Source of the DNA: Sphingobacterium endophyticum | GTDB lineage: Bacteria > Bacteroidota > Bacteroidia > Sphingobacteriales > Sphingobacteriaceae | Length of the DNA: 64,000 bases | Assembly (NCBI RefSeq): GCF_009733535.1 | Contig: NZ_SMMI01000003.1 | Location: forward strand, 124,001-188,000 | Direction of reading: 5' to 3' | Shown: positions 50,221 to 59,924 of the stretch, piece after piece | Numbering within the stretch: the stretch's first letter is position 1 | Layout: each line of letters starts with the position of its first letter | Made by a program: the position numbers and the translations under genes | Notes under the pieces: generated by a model | What the model was told of the DNA's origin: nothing | Seen by the model: the letters and a program-made list of their open reading frames with translations, nothing else | Databases searched by the model: none

Positions 50221-51954
50221 TTATCTGATAATCTTTATTTCTTGGGGTGCTTCAATTTCAGAAATCACTTTTCCAGATTCATCCTTTGTATGCTTAACTT
50301 TTATTACTCCATATTTTGTTGGGAAAGTACCTTCAGCAAATGTCAGGTCTCCAAGGTTAGGCTTTACGATATATGCCTTCCCTCCAGGTTCAGCAACTTT
50401 GATTCCCAAAACATGCTCTGATAACCATGAAGTTGGACCTGATGCCCATCCATGGGCAAAACTATGTCGATGACCAACATAGCAGTACGCTCCAAAATCT
50501 CCATGAATATCAACTTTTCCTGCAGGAACCAATTCATCGATACGACTGGCATTTGGCAGCCATTCTATATTGAAATCTTCCCAAAATGTGGTTGCTCCTA
50601 AATCTAACATAGCACCCCAATATTCTGAGATGATCTGCATGGCCTCCTTATATTTCCCAGCTTTGGCCATTGCTTCAAGCATATAATATCCATAAAAGGT
50701 TGAAAAGTTCTTTGCACCCCCTACTTTTAATACATCATTATATGCTTTTTGTTTATCCATTAATCCCACTAAAGACATCAGTGCAGCCGCCTGTTTTGAA
50801 TGATTGTGATTTGGTTTTATTTTTCTCATTTTCACCAATTCATTTTCACAAAGTTTTTTTGTTTCCGGATCATTTAAAAATGTGGAAATCTGGGCAGCTT
50901 TCTCTAGACCTAATATAGTCATGGCCTGTAAGCCGGCATGTACCGCAATGCTATCTTCGCTAGATGGCCAGTCTAAGAATCGTGTGCCGTCCATATTTTC
51001 TTTTCCATTCTTGACCTTGCTGATAATCTGTTTCACCAAGCCTTGAAGATAAGGTTGTTGTTCCTTTAAATAATTCAAATCTCCATGAGCCATATACCAA
51101 TCGTAATGCAATACAATCCACCACATGGAATAAGTACTTATACCACACATCCAACCCGGTAAAGGCGTTGACTCACGAGCCAAATCCAAGCTTTTTGGAA
51201 CAACCTCATTGTATCCAAACACCGTATTTACCGTTGCTACTTCAGGATGTAAATCACCAACCCAAACTAAACGGTCCCTCTTAATGGCGTCCCAAAGAAA
51301 ATCTTGCATATTTAAATGAACGGTGTATGCACCAACCTCCCAGATTTTATTCAGCCGTTCGTCACTACTTTTAAAAGAGCCCAAATATGGAATATCCCGG
51401 TAAGTTGCTATTGCTCTCACTTCTCGTAAATGCAATTCAGCATCAGGATCCAAAAAATCTATTCTTGCAAACCTAAATCCGGATTCCCCGGTTTGATTTT
51501 TACCTAACCAAGGAAGCTGCAGATTCATATCCCGCATGGCATGATCATTTGTTGCCCCTTTAGCACCAATCTCCGACATGGCCTCCGAAACAGATTCCCC
51601 CAGCCTTATCCTAACGTTCTTAGGAATATTTCCTCCCGGCCACATACCTGTTACGATTTCCAAGGCTCCATTTAACTCCTTGCCAAAGTCCAATAAAACC
51701 GAGCTGGTCTTATTCCCACTATTTTTTAGAATACTTATATTCTCATTGGTCAGATTTGCCTGTCCATTCCCTGCAACTTTTAAGTTTTCAGAAGATTTTA
51801 TATCACCCTCTTGCCAAATAATTCGAGTTGGATAGATATATTCTCGTGTGAGAGGACTAATATGTTTGGGTCCATCGCTCAATTTACGTTGAGCATATAA
51901 AGTCATACTGGATAATAAAATACTGAAAAGAATAAGAAGATAGCCGCGAGTCAT
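50221..51954 (-). CDS. GH78-like alpha-L-rhamnosidase, shorter form (secreted)
   Basis: 577-aa secreted protein with a signal peptide (residues 1-21, ending MTLYAQ). It lacks the Ig-like and long N-terminal modules of its neighbour but has a short beta domain (SSVLLDFGKELNGALEIVTG) and a GH78-type barrel. FLWDAIKRDRLVWVGDLHPE corresponds to the acid region and GATTFWEDFNIEW to the base region. It is clearly not a copy of the 951-aa enzyme, so the two may cleave different linkages. First gene of the minus-strand rhamnoside operon, opposite susC. Confidence 0.87.
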   Translation of the reverse strand: MTRGYLLILFSILLSSMTLYAQRKLSDGPKHISPLTREYIYPTRIIWQEGDIKSSENLKVAGNGQANLTNENISILKNSGNKTSSVLLDFGKELNGALEIVTGMWPGGNIPKNVRIRLGESVSEAMSEIGAKGATNDHAMRDMNLQLPWLGKNQTGESGFRFARIDFLDPDAELHLREVRAIATYRDIPYLGSFKSSDERLNKIWEVGAYTVHLNMQDFLWDAIKRDRLVWVGDLHPEVATVNTVFGYNEVVPKSLDLARESTPLPGWMCGISTYSMWWIVLHYDWYMAHGDLNYLKEQQPYLQGLVKQIISKVKNGKENMDGTRFLDWPSSEDSIAVHAGLQAMTILGLEKAAQISTFLNDPETKKLCENELVKMRKIKPNHNHSKQAAALMSLVGLMDKQKAYNDVLKVGGAKNFSTFYGYYMLEAMAKAGKYKEAMQIISEYWGAMLDLGATTFWEDFNIEWLPNASRIDELVPAGKVDIHGDFGAYCYVGHRHSFAHGWASGPTSWLSEHVLGIKVAEPGGKAYIVKPNLGDLTFAEGTFPTKYGVIKVKHTKDESGKVISEIEAPQEIKIIR

Positions 51955-52000
51955 GATCGGTTAGGTTATAATTTGAAAATATTTTTAAATATAAAAAAGC

Positions 52001-52010
52001 GTTTCGAAAC
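52001..52010. promoter_or_regulatory. Candidate operator palindrome GTTTCGAAAC
   Basis: Perfect 10-bp palindrome, 46 bases upstream of the GH78-like start codon. It is a plausible site for the GntR/LacI-type regulator. TCGAAAC recurs at 52384-52390, 35 bases before susC. Confidence 0.35.
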
Positions 52011-52154
52011 CACTATCCTGTTCTTTCAGGTTGGCAAAAATTTGCAGAGGATATGGCTTATATAATGACCAAACCATTTCATTTGTTTTCCCGTAAAACT
52101 AAGTTCTCCACTATTTACAGGACGGTGCAGGATGCTCAACCTAAAGTCGATAGC

Positions 52155-52162
52155 TATATTTG
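52155..52162 (+). promoter_or_regulatory. Candidate -7 box TATATTTG for susC
   Basis: Exact TAnnTTTG on the plus strand. If used, susC would have a leader of about 255 nt containing the two hairpins. No clear -33 box. Confidence 0.3.
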
Positions 52163-52424
52163 ATTCACGGCCTTTTTGAAAGGCAACCTAATTAATAAAC
52201 TATAACCGGTAACTTACTTCAACCTATGTTACCTATAAACCAAAAGAAAAAGAAAGACATGTATTATTTAGAAGAAGGCTGATTTGTTATTGATAAATAA
52301 CTATGAAAAACACCAATAAAAAACCGACAGTGTTCCCGCACCATCGGTAGATTATTAATGGTCTTTTAAACTAACCAAGAGGGTCGAAACTCTTTATTGT
52401 TTAACCAATTAATTATGCAAAGGT

Positions 52425-55400
52425 ATGCAATATGACCAACTAAACAAAACCAACAACAGACGATTAATTGCGCCTACAACAACATTTAGAAAGGTTTTAG
52501 GGTTCACTTTCGGAACAGAACCCAAGAAAAGATTTCTGCAATTTTCGTTGATTTTTCCTGCGTTGATATTATCGCAGACAGGCTATTCCGAAGCCAAAAA
52601 TTATTCAGACATGAATAGAGAAGCGCTCAACATTTCCATGGTAACGACTTTGGAGAATTCGCTTACAGCAGCTCCGAACCAAGAAAAAATCAAGGTTACC
52701 GGTACTGTAAGCAATTCCGAAGGATCCCCTATTGCCGGTGTTTCCGTCCGAGTAAAAGGAACGAATATCGCATCCGTTACTGATGCATCAGGAAATTATG
52801 AGATTGAGCTTAACAAAGGTCAAACATTGACCTTTAACAACATAGGTTATGCTTCCCAAGAAGTCGTAGTGAATGCCTCAGGTACTCAAAATGTTACATT
52901 ATCGAGTAGTTCTGAAGACATTTCAGAAGTCGTAGTCGTAGGTTATGGTAGTCAGCAGAAAAAAGATGTGACCGGTTCGGTTGCTGCTGTATCCATGAAA
53001 AATGTAAGAGGACAAGCTATTGCCAGTCCAGACCAGGCGCTATCTGGTCAGATTGCTGGGGTCCAAGTAAGTACATCCAATGGTACTCCAGGTGGAGGTC
53101 CAAAAATCCAAATTAGAGGGATGAGTGCTATTGGTGCTGGAAGTCAACCTCTTTATGTAATTGATGGATTCCCGGTTCCTACCTCATCAAGTGAAAGAGG
53201 AAATCCCTTAGCTACACTAAATCCAAATGACATTGAGTCAATGACGGTTTTAAAAGATGCTTCTGCAACAGCAATTTATGGTTCTCGTGGATCTAATGGT
53301 GTTATCTTAATTAATACTAAAAGAGGTTCGGATGGCAAAATGAAAATCGATGTTGCTCTCAGCTCCGGTTTACAGCAAGTCCCTCAAAAAGGCAGACCTA
53401 ACTTAATGAATGCTGCTGAATTTGCACAGTTCCGTAAGGAAGCAATTGAGGATAAAATTCGCTATGAAGAAAATAGAGAACCTACAATTAATGATATTCC
53501 TGAAGAATATAGAAATCCTGCAGCCTTAGGTGAAGGTGTGGATTGGTATGATGCAGTATTACAGGTAGCTCCTTTAACCGATGTAAACGTAAGTTTTAGC
53601 GGAGGTAACGAAAATGTAAGATCATTTGTTTCTGCAGGTTACTTGAATCAAGAAGGGGTTATGTTGAATTCAGGCTTCGATCGTTTTTCTATCCGTGCTA
53701 ATGTGGAAGGTAATTTGGCAAATAAGTTAAAACTGGGAATGAACATCAACCCTACCCTTTCCTATTTAGAAGGAGGAATTAACGGTCAAGGACGTGATGA
53801 ATTTTTTGAAATCACAACGCCAGTAGGTAAAATATATAATGATGATGGTTCTTTTGTTCCATACATTCAATCTCCAGGGACATTCGGTAATCCAAATCCG
53901 GTGATGTTCCTTGAACAGCGTAAGAATAAAAGCTCAAAATTAAAGCTCTTGATGAGCACATTTGCTGAATATAGTTTTATGACGAATCTAAAGTTCAAAA
54001 CTACGTTCAATGTGGATTATGAAGATGAAAGTGGTGATACATTCAGGCCTTCAACCATCCCAAATCAAAATGCACCAGGTCTATCAATTCCTAGTGGAAG
54101 CACTTGGAGAGGCAGCTATTTAAACTGGGCAAATGAGAATACCTTAAACTATGATTACTCGTCTGACAATGGGCATACTATTTCAGCTTTGGCAGGTTAC
54201 TCCATCCAAATGCAGAAAAATAGGAGTTCCAATTTCAATGGTAGTCAATTCCCGGATGATGATATCCAAACCTTAAATGCAGCAGCAAGAATTACAGGTG
54301 GTACAGGTATGCAGGATTGGGGATTAATCTCCTACTTAGCTAGGGTGAATTATTCATATCTAGATCGCTATATTTTAACCGCATCATATCGGGCTGATGG
54401 TTCATCTCGTTTTGGCAAAGACAATCGTTGGGGTTCTTTCCCTTCTGTAGCAGTGGGATGGCGTTTATCCGAAGAAGATTTCTTAAAGGATAAAGAATGG
54501 ATCAATGAGTTGAAATTAAGAGCTTCTTATGGTCGAAGTGGTAACTTCAACATTGCAAACTATGCTTCATTAAGTGGAATCGGAACTGCAAACTATGTTT
54601 TTGGAGGAAAATTAGCCCCAGGACGTACAATGAACAGTTTAGGAAATAGCTACCTGGGTTGGGAACGAATGAAAGAATTAAACATTGGTTTAGACTTCAC
54701 GACTTGGAATAACCGCTTGACTTTTACAGCGAACTACTATAAACGTAATACTTTAGATCTATTATTGAATACTCCAATACCAAATTCATCAGGATTTGGC
54801 TCTGTAACTGAAAACAGAGGTGATGTGGAAAATAAAGGGTTTGAGTTTACCGTTAGCTCGGCAAACATTGCTCGTGAAAATTTAACATGGAATACCGATT
54901 TCAACATTTCATTCAACAGAAATAAAGTAATTGCTTTAGGAAGAAGTACTGACCCAATTTATTCAGGAGCTAGTTCTGAAGGAAACTTCACAAACATTAC
55001 AAGAATTGGTGAACCAGTAGGAATGATCATCGGTTATGTGGTAGAAGGAATTTACCAAAACCAAGCTGATTTGGATAAATATCCTGCATTCCCAGGTGCT
55101 ATCCCAGGAAACCTAAGAATGAAAGATGTAAATGGAGATGGTCAAATTACACCTAATGATGACTTTGATGTGATTGGAAATCCATATCCTGATTTCACTT
55201 TGGGTATGACTAACACCGTAACCTATAAAGGATTTGATGCTCGTGTAAATCTTGTTGCTTCTATGGGACAAGAAATGTTGCATGCAACAAGATTCTATAC
55301 AGACAATATCGATGGTGTATTTAATGTAAGAAAAGAGGTTGCTGATCGTTGGCGTTCAGAAGATAATCCGGGAAGTGGGAAAGTTCCTACAACTAATGGT

Positions 55401-55700
55401 ACAGGAAGAGGTCGTGTGATGTACCGTGATACACATTCATTATTCATTGATAAAACTGATTATTTATGGATTAAGAATATCACTTTTGGATATACCATTC
55501 CAAAAAGTATAGGTGGTGTTGTAAATAACCTAAGAATTTATGCTAACCTTCAGAATCCATTTGTATTTACAGGTTATGAAGGTAATCCAGAAGGAACTAA
55601 TTTAAACAGAGGCGATACCAGCCCTCTAGTACCGGGTATTGATTATTCAGCTTACCCAGTTCCAAGAATTTACTCATTAGGTTTGAACTTCAATTTTTAA
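52425..55700 (+). CDS. susC: SusC/RagA-type TonB-linked outer-membrane transporter
   Basis: 1091-aa oligosaccharide importer of the outer membrane. After an extended N-terminus (about 36 polar residues) comes a hydrophobic signal core (LQFSLIFPALILSQTGYSEA). Next are the CarboxypepD_reg-like domain (KVTGTVSNSEGSPIAGVSVR), the SusC motif SEVVVVGYGSQQKKDVTGSV, the plug (LYVIDGFPVP; VLKDASATAIYGSRGSNGVI) and the barrel, ending IYSLGLNFNF. Paired with susD 10 bases downstream. The signal peptide has an unusually long positively charged n-region. The neighbouring rhamnosidases suggest rhamnose-containing ligands. Confidence 0.93.
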   Translation: MQYDQLNKTNNRRLIAPTTTFRKVLGFTFGTEPKKRFLQFSLIFPALILSQTGYSEAKNYSDMNREALNISMVTTLENSLTAAPNQEKIKVTGTVSNSEGSPIAGVSVRVKGTNIASVTDASGNYEIELNKGQTLTFNNIGYASQEVVVNASGTQNVTLSSSSEDISEVVVVGYGSQQKKDVTGSVAAVSMKNVRGQAIASPDQALSGQIAGVQVSTSNGTPGGGPKIQIRGMSAIGAGSQPLYVIDGFPVPTSSSERGNPLATLNPNDIESMTVLKDASATAIYGSRGSNGVILINTKRGSDGKMKIDVALSSGLQQVPQKGRPNLMNAAEFAQFRKEAIEDKIRYEENREPTINDIPEEYRNPAALGEGVDWYDAVLQVAPLTDVNVSFSGGNENVRSFVSAGYLNQEGVMLNSGFDRFSIRANVEGNLANKLKLGMNINPTLSYLEGGINGQGRDEFFEITTPVGKIYNDDGSFVPYIQSPGTFGNPNPVMFLEQRKNKSSKLKLLMSTFAEYSFMTNLKFKTTFNVDYEDESGDTFRPSTIPNQNAPGLSIPSGSTWRGSYLNWANENTLNYDYSSDNGHTISALAGYSIQMQKNRSSNFNGSQFPDDDIQTLNAAARITGGTGMQDWGLISYLARVNYSYLDRYILTASYRADGSSRFGKDNRWGSFPSVAVGWRLSEEDFLKDKEWINELKLRASYGRSGNFNIANYASLSGIGTANYVFGGKLAPGRTMNSLGNSYLGWERMKELNIGLDFTTWNNRLTFTANYYKRNTLDLLLNTPIPNSSGFGSVTENRGDVENKGFEFTVSSANIARENLTWNTDFNISFNRNKVIALGRSTDPIYSGASSEGNFTNITRIGEPVGMIIGYVVEGIYQNQADLDKYPAFPGAIPGNLRMKDVNGDGQITPNDDFDVIGNPYPDFTLGMTNTVTYKGFDARVNLVASMGQEMLHATRFYTDNIDGVFNVRKEVADRWRSEDNPGSGKVPTTNGTGRGRVMYRDTHSLFIDKTDYLWIKNITFGYTIPKSIGGVVNNLRIYANLQNPFVFTGYEGNPEGTNLNRGDTSPLVPGIDYSAYPVPRIYSLGLNFNF

Positions 55701-55710
55701 GACGAGAATT

Positions 55711-57195
55711 ATGAAATTAAAATATATTCTATTAGGTCTAGGGTTATTGAGCATGAGCTCTTGCAATAAATTATTGGATGTAAAACCCTATGACTTTTCC
55801 AGTGGAGATAATTATTACGAAAACGAAGGCCAAGTTCTTCGTGCCGTAAATGGTGTATATAGTAGATTGCAAGGATTATATACAAGTGATTTTTGGGCAA
55901 TGACTGAAATGATTTCAGATAATACCAATTATCAATATGACGAGACCGACCGTGGTGCACAGCAACGAGAAGAAATTGATGAATTCTTGATCACCTCATC
56001 AAACAATTACGTCAATACTACATGGGTTAACTTATTCGGAATTATTCAACAAGCGAACGTTATTATTAGTAGAATTGATCAAGTTCCTTTCGCGGATGAA
56101 AAAATAAAGTTACAATACCTAGGAGAGGCCAAATTTATCAGAGCATTTTCTTATTTTCACTTAGTGCGATTATTTGGGGAGCTACCTTTACATTTGAAGG
56201 AGGTGGCAAATCCATCGGAAGCATTTACGGATGGCAAGAAAGCAACTGTCGATGAGGTATATACCGCAATTATACAGGATGCAAAAGATGCTATAGCAAG
56301 TTTACCTCCAGATTATGACCCTGCCAATTTAGGGAGGGCGACTAAAGGTGCTGCCTATACTTTATTAGGTGATGTTTATTTAACGCGCAAGCAGTATGCC
56401 GAAGCAGTAACAAACTTCACAGAAGTAACTAAACTGGGATATTCATTGATGCCTGATTATGCGTCTTGTTTTAGCCCGACTTCAAAGAATAATGATGAAT
56501 CCGTATTTGAAATTCAGTACGACCAATCTGTGGAAGGAGAGAATAGTAACTTCATCTACATGTTTGGTCCTCGAAATGCGAAAATGAAATTGGTTGGATT
56601 CTCAGGAAATCTGGGTGGAAGTAATATTCCAACTCCAAGCATTTATGATGCATATGAGGCAGGCGACAATAGAAGAGATAAATCTATTGAACTTTTTACC
56701 GATCCATCTAACTCGAGTTTTCAAGAGTCGATAGCATTCGGAGGTAAGATTCCATTTATCAAGAAGTTCTATCATTCGCCTTATCCTGAAGATGGAAGAT
56801 CAAATGAAAATTGGCCGGTATATCGATACGGACACGTGTTATTGCTATTGGCAGAAGCACAAAACGAAGCAGGATCTGGAGATCCTTATGCTAACCTAAA
56901 CCTGGTAAGAAAACGTGCAGGCTTAAAACCTCTATCAGGACTTTCTAAAGATGCTTTACGTGAAGCAATCGCCAAAGAGCAACGTGTTGAAGTTGCATTT
57001 GAAGATCATCGTTGGTATCAGCTGTTGAGAACCGGAAAAGCAATCGAAGTTATGACTGCTCATGGTGCTGCAGAAAAGAAACGTCTGTCAAGGTTGAGTG
57101 CAGCTTCTTACAATATTCAATCGTTCAAACTATTGTTCCCGATCCCTCAAAGAGAGATTCAGATCAATGGAATTGAACAAAATCCAGGTTGGTAA
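55711..57195 (+). CDS. susD: SusD/RagB-type nutrient-binding lipoprotein
   Basis: 494-aa surface lipoprotein that lids the SusC transporter. Lipobox in LGLLSMSSCNKLLDV (Cys18). TPR-rich SusD fold with typical QYLGEAKFIRAFSYFHLVRL, ATKGAAYTLLGDVYLTRKQY and, near the C-terminus, NLVRKRAGLKPLSGLSK, EQRVEVAFEDHRWYQLLRTG and LLFPIPQREIQINGIEQNPGW. Ten bases separate it from susC. Confidence 0.94.
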   Translation: MKLKYILLGLGLLSMSSCNKLLDVKPYDFSSGDNYYENEGQVLRAVNGVYSRLQGLYTSDFWAMTEMISDNTNYQYDETDRGAQQREEIDEFLITSSNNYVNTTWVNLFGIIQQANVIISRIDQVPFADEKIKLQYLGEAKFIRAFSYFHLVRLFGELPLHLKEVANPSEAFTDGKKATVDEVYTAIIQDAKDAIASLPPDYDPANLGRATKGAAYTLLGDVYLTRKQYAEAVTNFTEVTKLGYSLMPDYASCFSPTSKNNDESVFEIQYDQSVEGENSNFIYMFGPRNAKMKLVGFSGNLGGSNIPTPSIYDAYEAGDNRRDKSIELFTDPSNSSFQESIAFGGKIPFIKKFYHSPYPEDGRSNENWPVYRYGHVLLLLAEAQNEAGSGDPYANLNLVRKRAGLKPLSGLSKDALREAIAKEQRVEVAFEDHRWYQLLRTGKAIEVMTAHGAAEKKRLSRLSAASYNIQSFKLLFPIPQREIQINGIEQNPGW

Positions 57196-57237
57196 AACCA
57201 TATAAGCTGTTATTTACTAATACAACATAATAACCAA

Positions 57238-59916
57238 ATGATAAAAACTAAAAGAGCACAATTGTATTTGTTTTCCATGCTTTTACTGTTCATGGCAGGA
57301 GCATGTAAGCAAGAGAAGGAAAAAGAAGAAGTCAAAGTCCCAAATCCCAAAACAGATAAGATTGTATTACCTGAAGGATTTGTGATAGAACATATCTATA
57401 GCCCTTCTGATGACAAAAAAGGATCTTGGGTATCCATGACTTTTGATGACAAAGGTCGTATGATCACGTCAGATCAATTTGGTGGTCTATTTCGAGTAGA
57501 ATTGCCTCCAATGGGTTCTGATTCCACGGTAAAACCAAAGATTGAAGCCTTGGATTTCCCTATTGAAAATCGTGATCCGAAGGACACAACTTCCAATAAA
57601 GTTGGGATGGGCTTTGCTCAAGGTTTATTATGGGCTAATAACAGCTTATATGTCATGATCAACCACCGTCCAAACGAAAACCTTTCCAAAGGATCGGGCC
57701 TTTACCGAATCCAGGATACCAATAACGATGATAAACTAGATAAGATCACTCAACTTTTAGCCTTAAATGGTGAAGGTGAACACGGTCCTCATAGTATTGT
57801 TCAAGGTCCTGATTCTGCGATTTACATTATTGCTGGTAATTTCACCGAAATCCCTAAGATGGATAGCTATCGTTTGACTCCCAACAACAATGTTGACAAT
57901 TTAATTCCATTGATTCTTGACACCCATGGTCACGATTCTGATTCGCATAACCATGGTGGATGGATCGCCAAAACAGATGCAGAAGGTAAATCCTGGGAGC
58001 TAATCGCTTCGGGTATGCGTAATGGATTTGATATCGCATTCAACAATGAAGGCGAATTGTTTACTTACGACTCTGATATGGAATGGGATTTCGGAATGCC
58101 ATGGTACCGCCCTACTCGTATTCTTCATGTAACTAGTGGTGCTGAATTCGGATGGAGAAAAGGTGATGCAAAATGGGATGCAAGATTTTTAGATAATCTA
58201 CCTGCCGTATTGAATATTGGTCAGGGTTCTCCGACCAACTTTATCAATCCTAACAAAGCTAAATTTCCTGATAAATACAGAAATAGCTTATTGGCGTTTG
58301 ACTGGAGTTTCGGGATTATCTATGCAATCCAATTAAAACAAGATGGTGCAAGTTATAAAGCTAATGCGGAAGAATTTATTTCTGGTTCCCCATTACCTTT
58401 AACTGATGGTACAATTGGTCCCGATGGCTCATTGTATTTTCTGACCGGCGGAAGGCGTTTAGAATCTGATTTATACCGTGTGTACCATAAGGATCACGAG
58501 AAAATCAAAGCCGAAACAGCAAAATCTGAGCCATCTAAGGCCATTAAATTACGTCGTGAGATTGAACAATACCACCGTAAATCTGATGGTGCTGCAGAAA
58601 AAGTATGGGAATATTTAGGTCACGAAGACCGTCATATCCGTTATGCAGCGCGTGTTGCTTTAGAACACCAACCATTCGACTCTTGGAAAAACTTAGTCTT
58701 CGCAGAAAAGAATGTAGTACGTTTAACGGAAGCAATGGTAGCTGTCGCTCATGTGGCTGACCCATCTAACAAAACTCAAGTATTAAATAAGCTTGCAACC
58801 ATTCCTGTTGATAAAATCACTCCAAAGATGTTGGAAAACTTATTGAGAGTTTACGAAATCGTGATTTCCAGAATGGGCAATATTGAAGGTGCGCCAGCAG
58901 CAGCAATTGCGCAACGTTTGGAACCTTTATATCCAGCTAAGACAAATTATCTAAACAGAGAATTAGCAAAAGTTTTGTTAGCACTCAATAGCGAACCTGC
59001 TGTAAAGAAAACATTAGATTTATTAGCTAACGCTAAGGACGACACGATTCAAACGACCTATATGAGCTCTTCAGATATGATCTTAAGAAACCCTCAATAT
59101 GGCTTGGACATCGCTGATATGTTAGCAAATATCCCTCCTGCTCAACAGATATTCTTGGCAACAGCATTGAGTAATACAAGTGCTGGATGGACTCCAGAAT
59201 ACCGTGATGAGTATTTCAAATGGTTCTATAAAGGATTCGGTTATAAAGGTGGAAATAGTTATATCGGATTTATTGACAATGCACGTAAAATGGCATTAAC
59301 CCATGTTCCAAAAGATCAATTTGCGATGTACAGCAAAATGTCTGGAGATTCATTAATTAATGAAAAAGGAACCAGACTTGCTGAAAATGTTGAAGGACCA
59401 AAAGGCCCTGGAAGAAATTGGGAAGTGGACACTGCATTGAAAGTAGTCGATGAAAACACAGGTGTTCGCAACTTTAAACGCGGAAGGGAACTATTCTTGG
59501 CCATGAAGTGTGCTTCTTGCCATACCATCAAAGGCGAAGGCGGTTCTGTAGGACCGGATTTAACCCAATTAGGAACTCGATTCTCAAAACGTGATATGCT
59601 TGAAGCGATTATTGAGCCTAGTAAAGTAATCTCTGACCAATATGAATCTAAAGTATTCAACATGAAAGATGGTACTTCTGTATTGGGTCGTTTAATGAGT
59701 GAAGATGAAAAGAATTATGTGATTTCTCAAAACCCTTACGCCCCACATGTTACAAAATCAATTGCGAAGAGTGATGTTAAATCCATGAATCGTTCTGAAG
59801 TATCAATCATGCCTCCAGGAACATTAAATGTAATGAGCCCTGATGAGGTGAAGGATATCATTGCCTACTTAATGTCTGGAGGTAATGAGAACAATGAAAT
59901 TTATAAGAAAAAATAA
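57238..59916 (+). CDS. Lipoprotein dehydrogenase-like protein with C-terminal cytochrome c domain
   Basis: 892-aa lipoprotein (lipobox MAGACKQE). The N-terminal half (~45-430) is a beta-propeller of the soluble-glucose/sorbosone-dehydrogenase-like PVC type (LPEGFVIEHIYSPSDD, DGKGRMITSDQFG-like repeats, GEHGPHSIVQGPDS, GPDGSLYFLTGGRR). A helical HEAT-like middle follows, then a heme-binding domain with one CxxCH (Cys758-Ala-Ser-Cys-His762, MKCASCHTIKGEGG) and VGPDLTQLGTRFSK. It probably oxidises a sugar or polyol in the periplasm, with electrons passing to the heme (inference). Common in Planctomycetes/Verrucomicrobia and sugar loci of Bacteroidota. It requires cytochrome c maturation. Confidence 0.85.
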   Translation: MIKTKRAQLYLFSMLLLFMAGACKQEKEKEEVKVPNPKTDKIVLPEGFVIEHIYSPSDDKKGSWVSMTFDDKGRMITSDQFGGLFRVELPPMGSDSTVKPKIEALDFPIENRDPKDTTSNKVGMGFAQGLLWANNSLYVMINHRPNENLSKGSGLYRIQDTNNDDKLDKITQLLALNGEGEHGPHSIVQGPDSAIYIIAGNFTEIPKMDSYRLTPNNNVDNLIPLILDTHGHDSDSHNHGGWIAKTDAEGKSWELIASGMRNGFDIAFNNEGELFTYDSDMEWDFGMPWYRPTRILHVTSGAEFGWRKGDAKWDARFLDNLPAVLNIGQGSPTNFINPNKAKFPDKYRNSLLAFDWSFGIIYAIQLKQDGASYKANAEEFISGSPLPLTDGTIGPDGSLYFLTGGRRLESDLYRVYHKDHEKIKAETAKSEPSKAIKLRREIEQYHRKSDGAAEKVWEYLGHEDRHIRYAARVALEHQPFDSWKNLVFAEKNVVRLTEAMVAVAHVADPSNKTQVLNKLATIPVDKITPKMLENLLRVYEIVISRMGNIEGAPAAAIAQRLEPLYPAKTNYLNRELAKVLLALNSEPAVKKTLDLLANAKDDTIQTTYMSSSDMILRNPQYGLDIADMLANIPPAQQIFLATALSNTSAGWTPEYRDEYFKWFYKGFGYKGGNSYIGFIDNARKMALTHVPKDQFAMYSKMSGDSLINEKGTRLAENVEGPKGPGRNWEVDTALKVVDENTGVRNFKRGRELFLAMKCASCHTIKGEGGSVGPDLTQLGTRFSKRDMLEAIIEPSKVISDQYESKVFNMKDGTSVLGRLMSEDEKNYVISQNPYAPHVTKSIAKSDVKSMNRSEVSIMPPGTLNVMSPDEVKDIIAYLMSGGNENNEIYKKK

Positions 59917-59924
59917 AAGGGAAA

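Larger units (their letters stand above)
51955..52424. promoter_or_regulatory. Divergent control region between the rhamnosidase operon and susC
   Basis: 470 bp without a gene. Contents seen: palindrome GTTTCGAAAC (52001-52010); TATATTTG -7 match on the plus strand (52155-52162); hairpin GCCTTT-TTG-AAAGGC (52170-52184); two-part hairpin ACCGA-CA-GTG-TTCCCG-CAC-CA-TCGGT (52323-52348); and AGAGGGTCGAAACTCT (52378-52393), which shares TCGAAAC with the first palindrome. It probably serves both operons. Confidence 0.65.

Noticed and set aside
47361..51954. Treating the two GH78 genes as one gene split by a frameshift
   Set aside because: Each has its own signal peptide and its own catalytic barrel motifs, so they are separate proteins.
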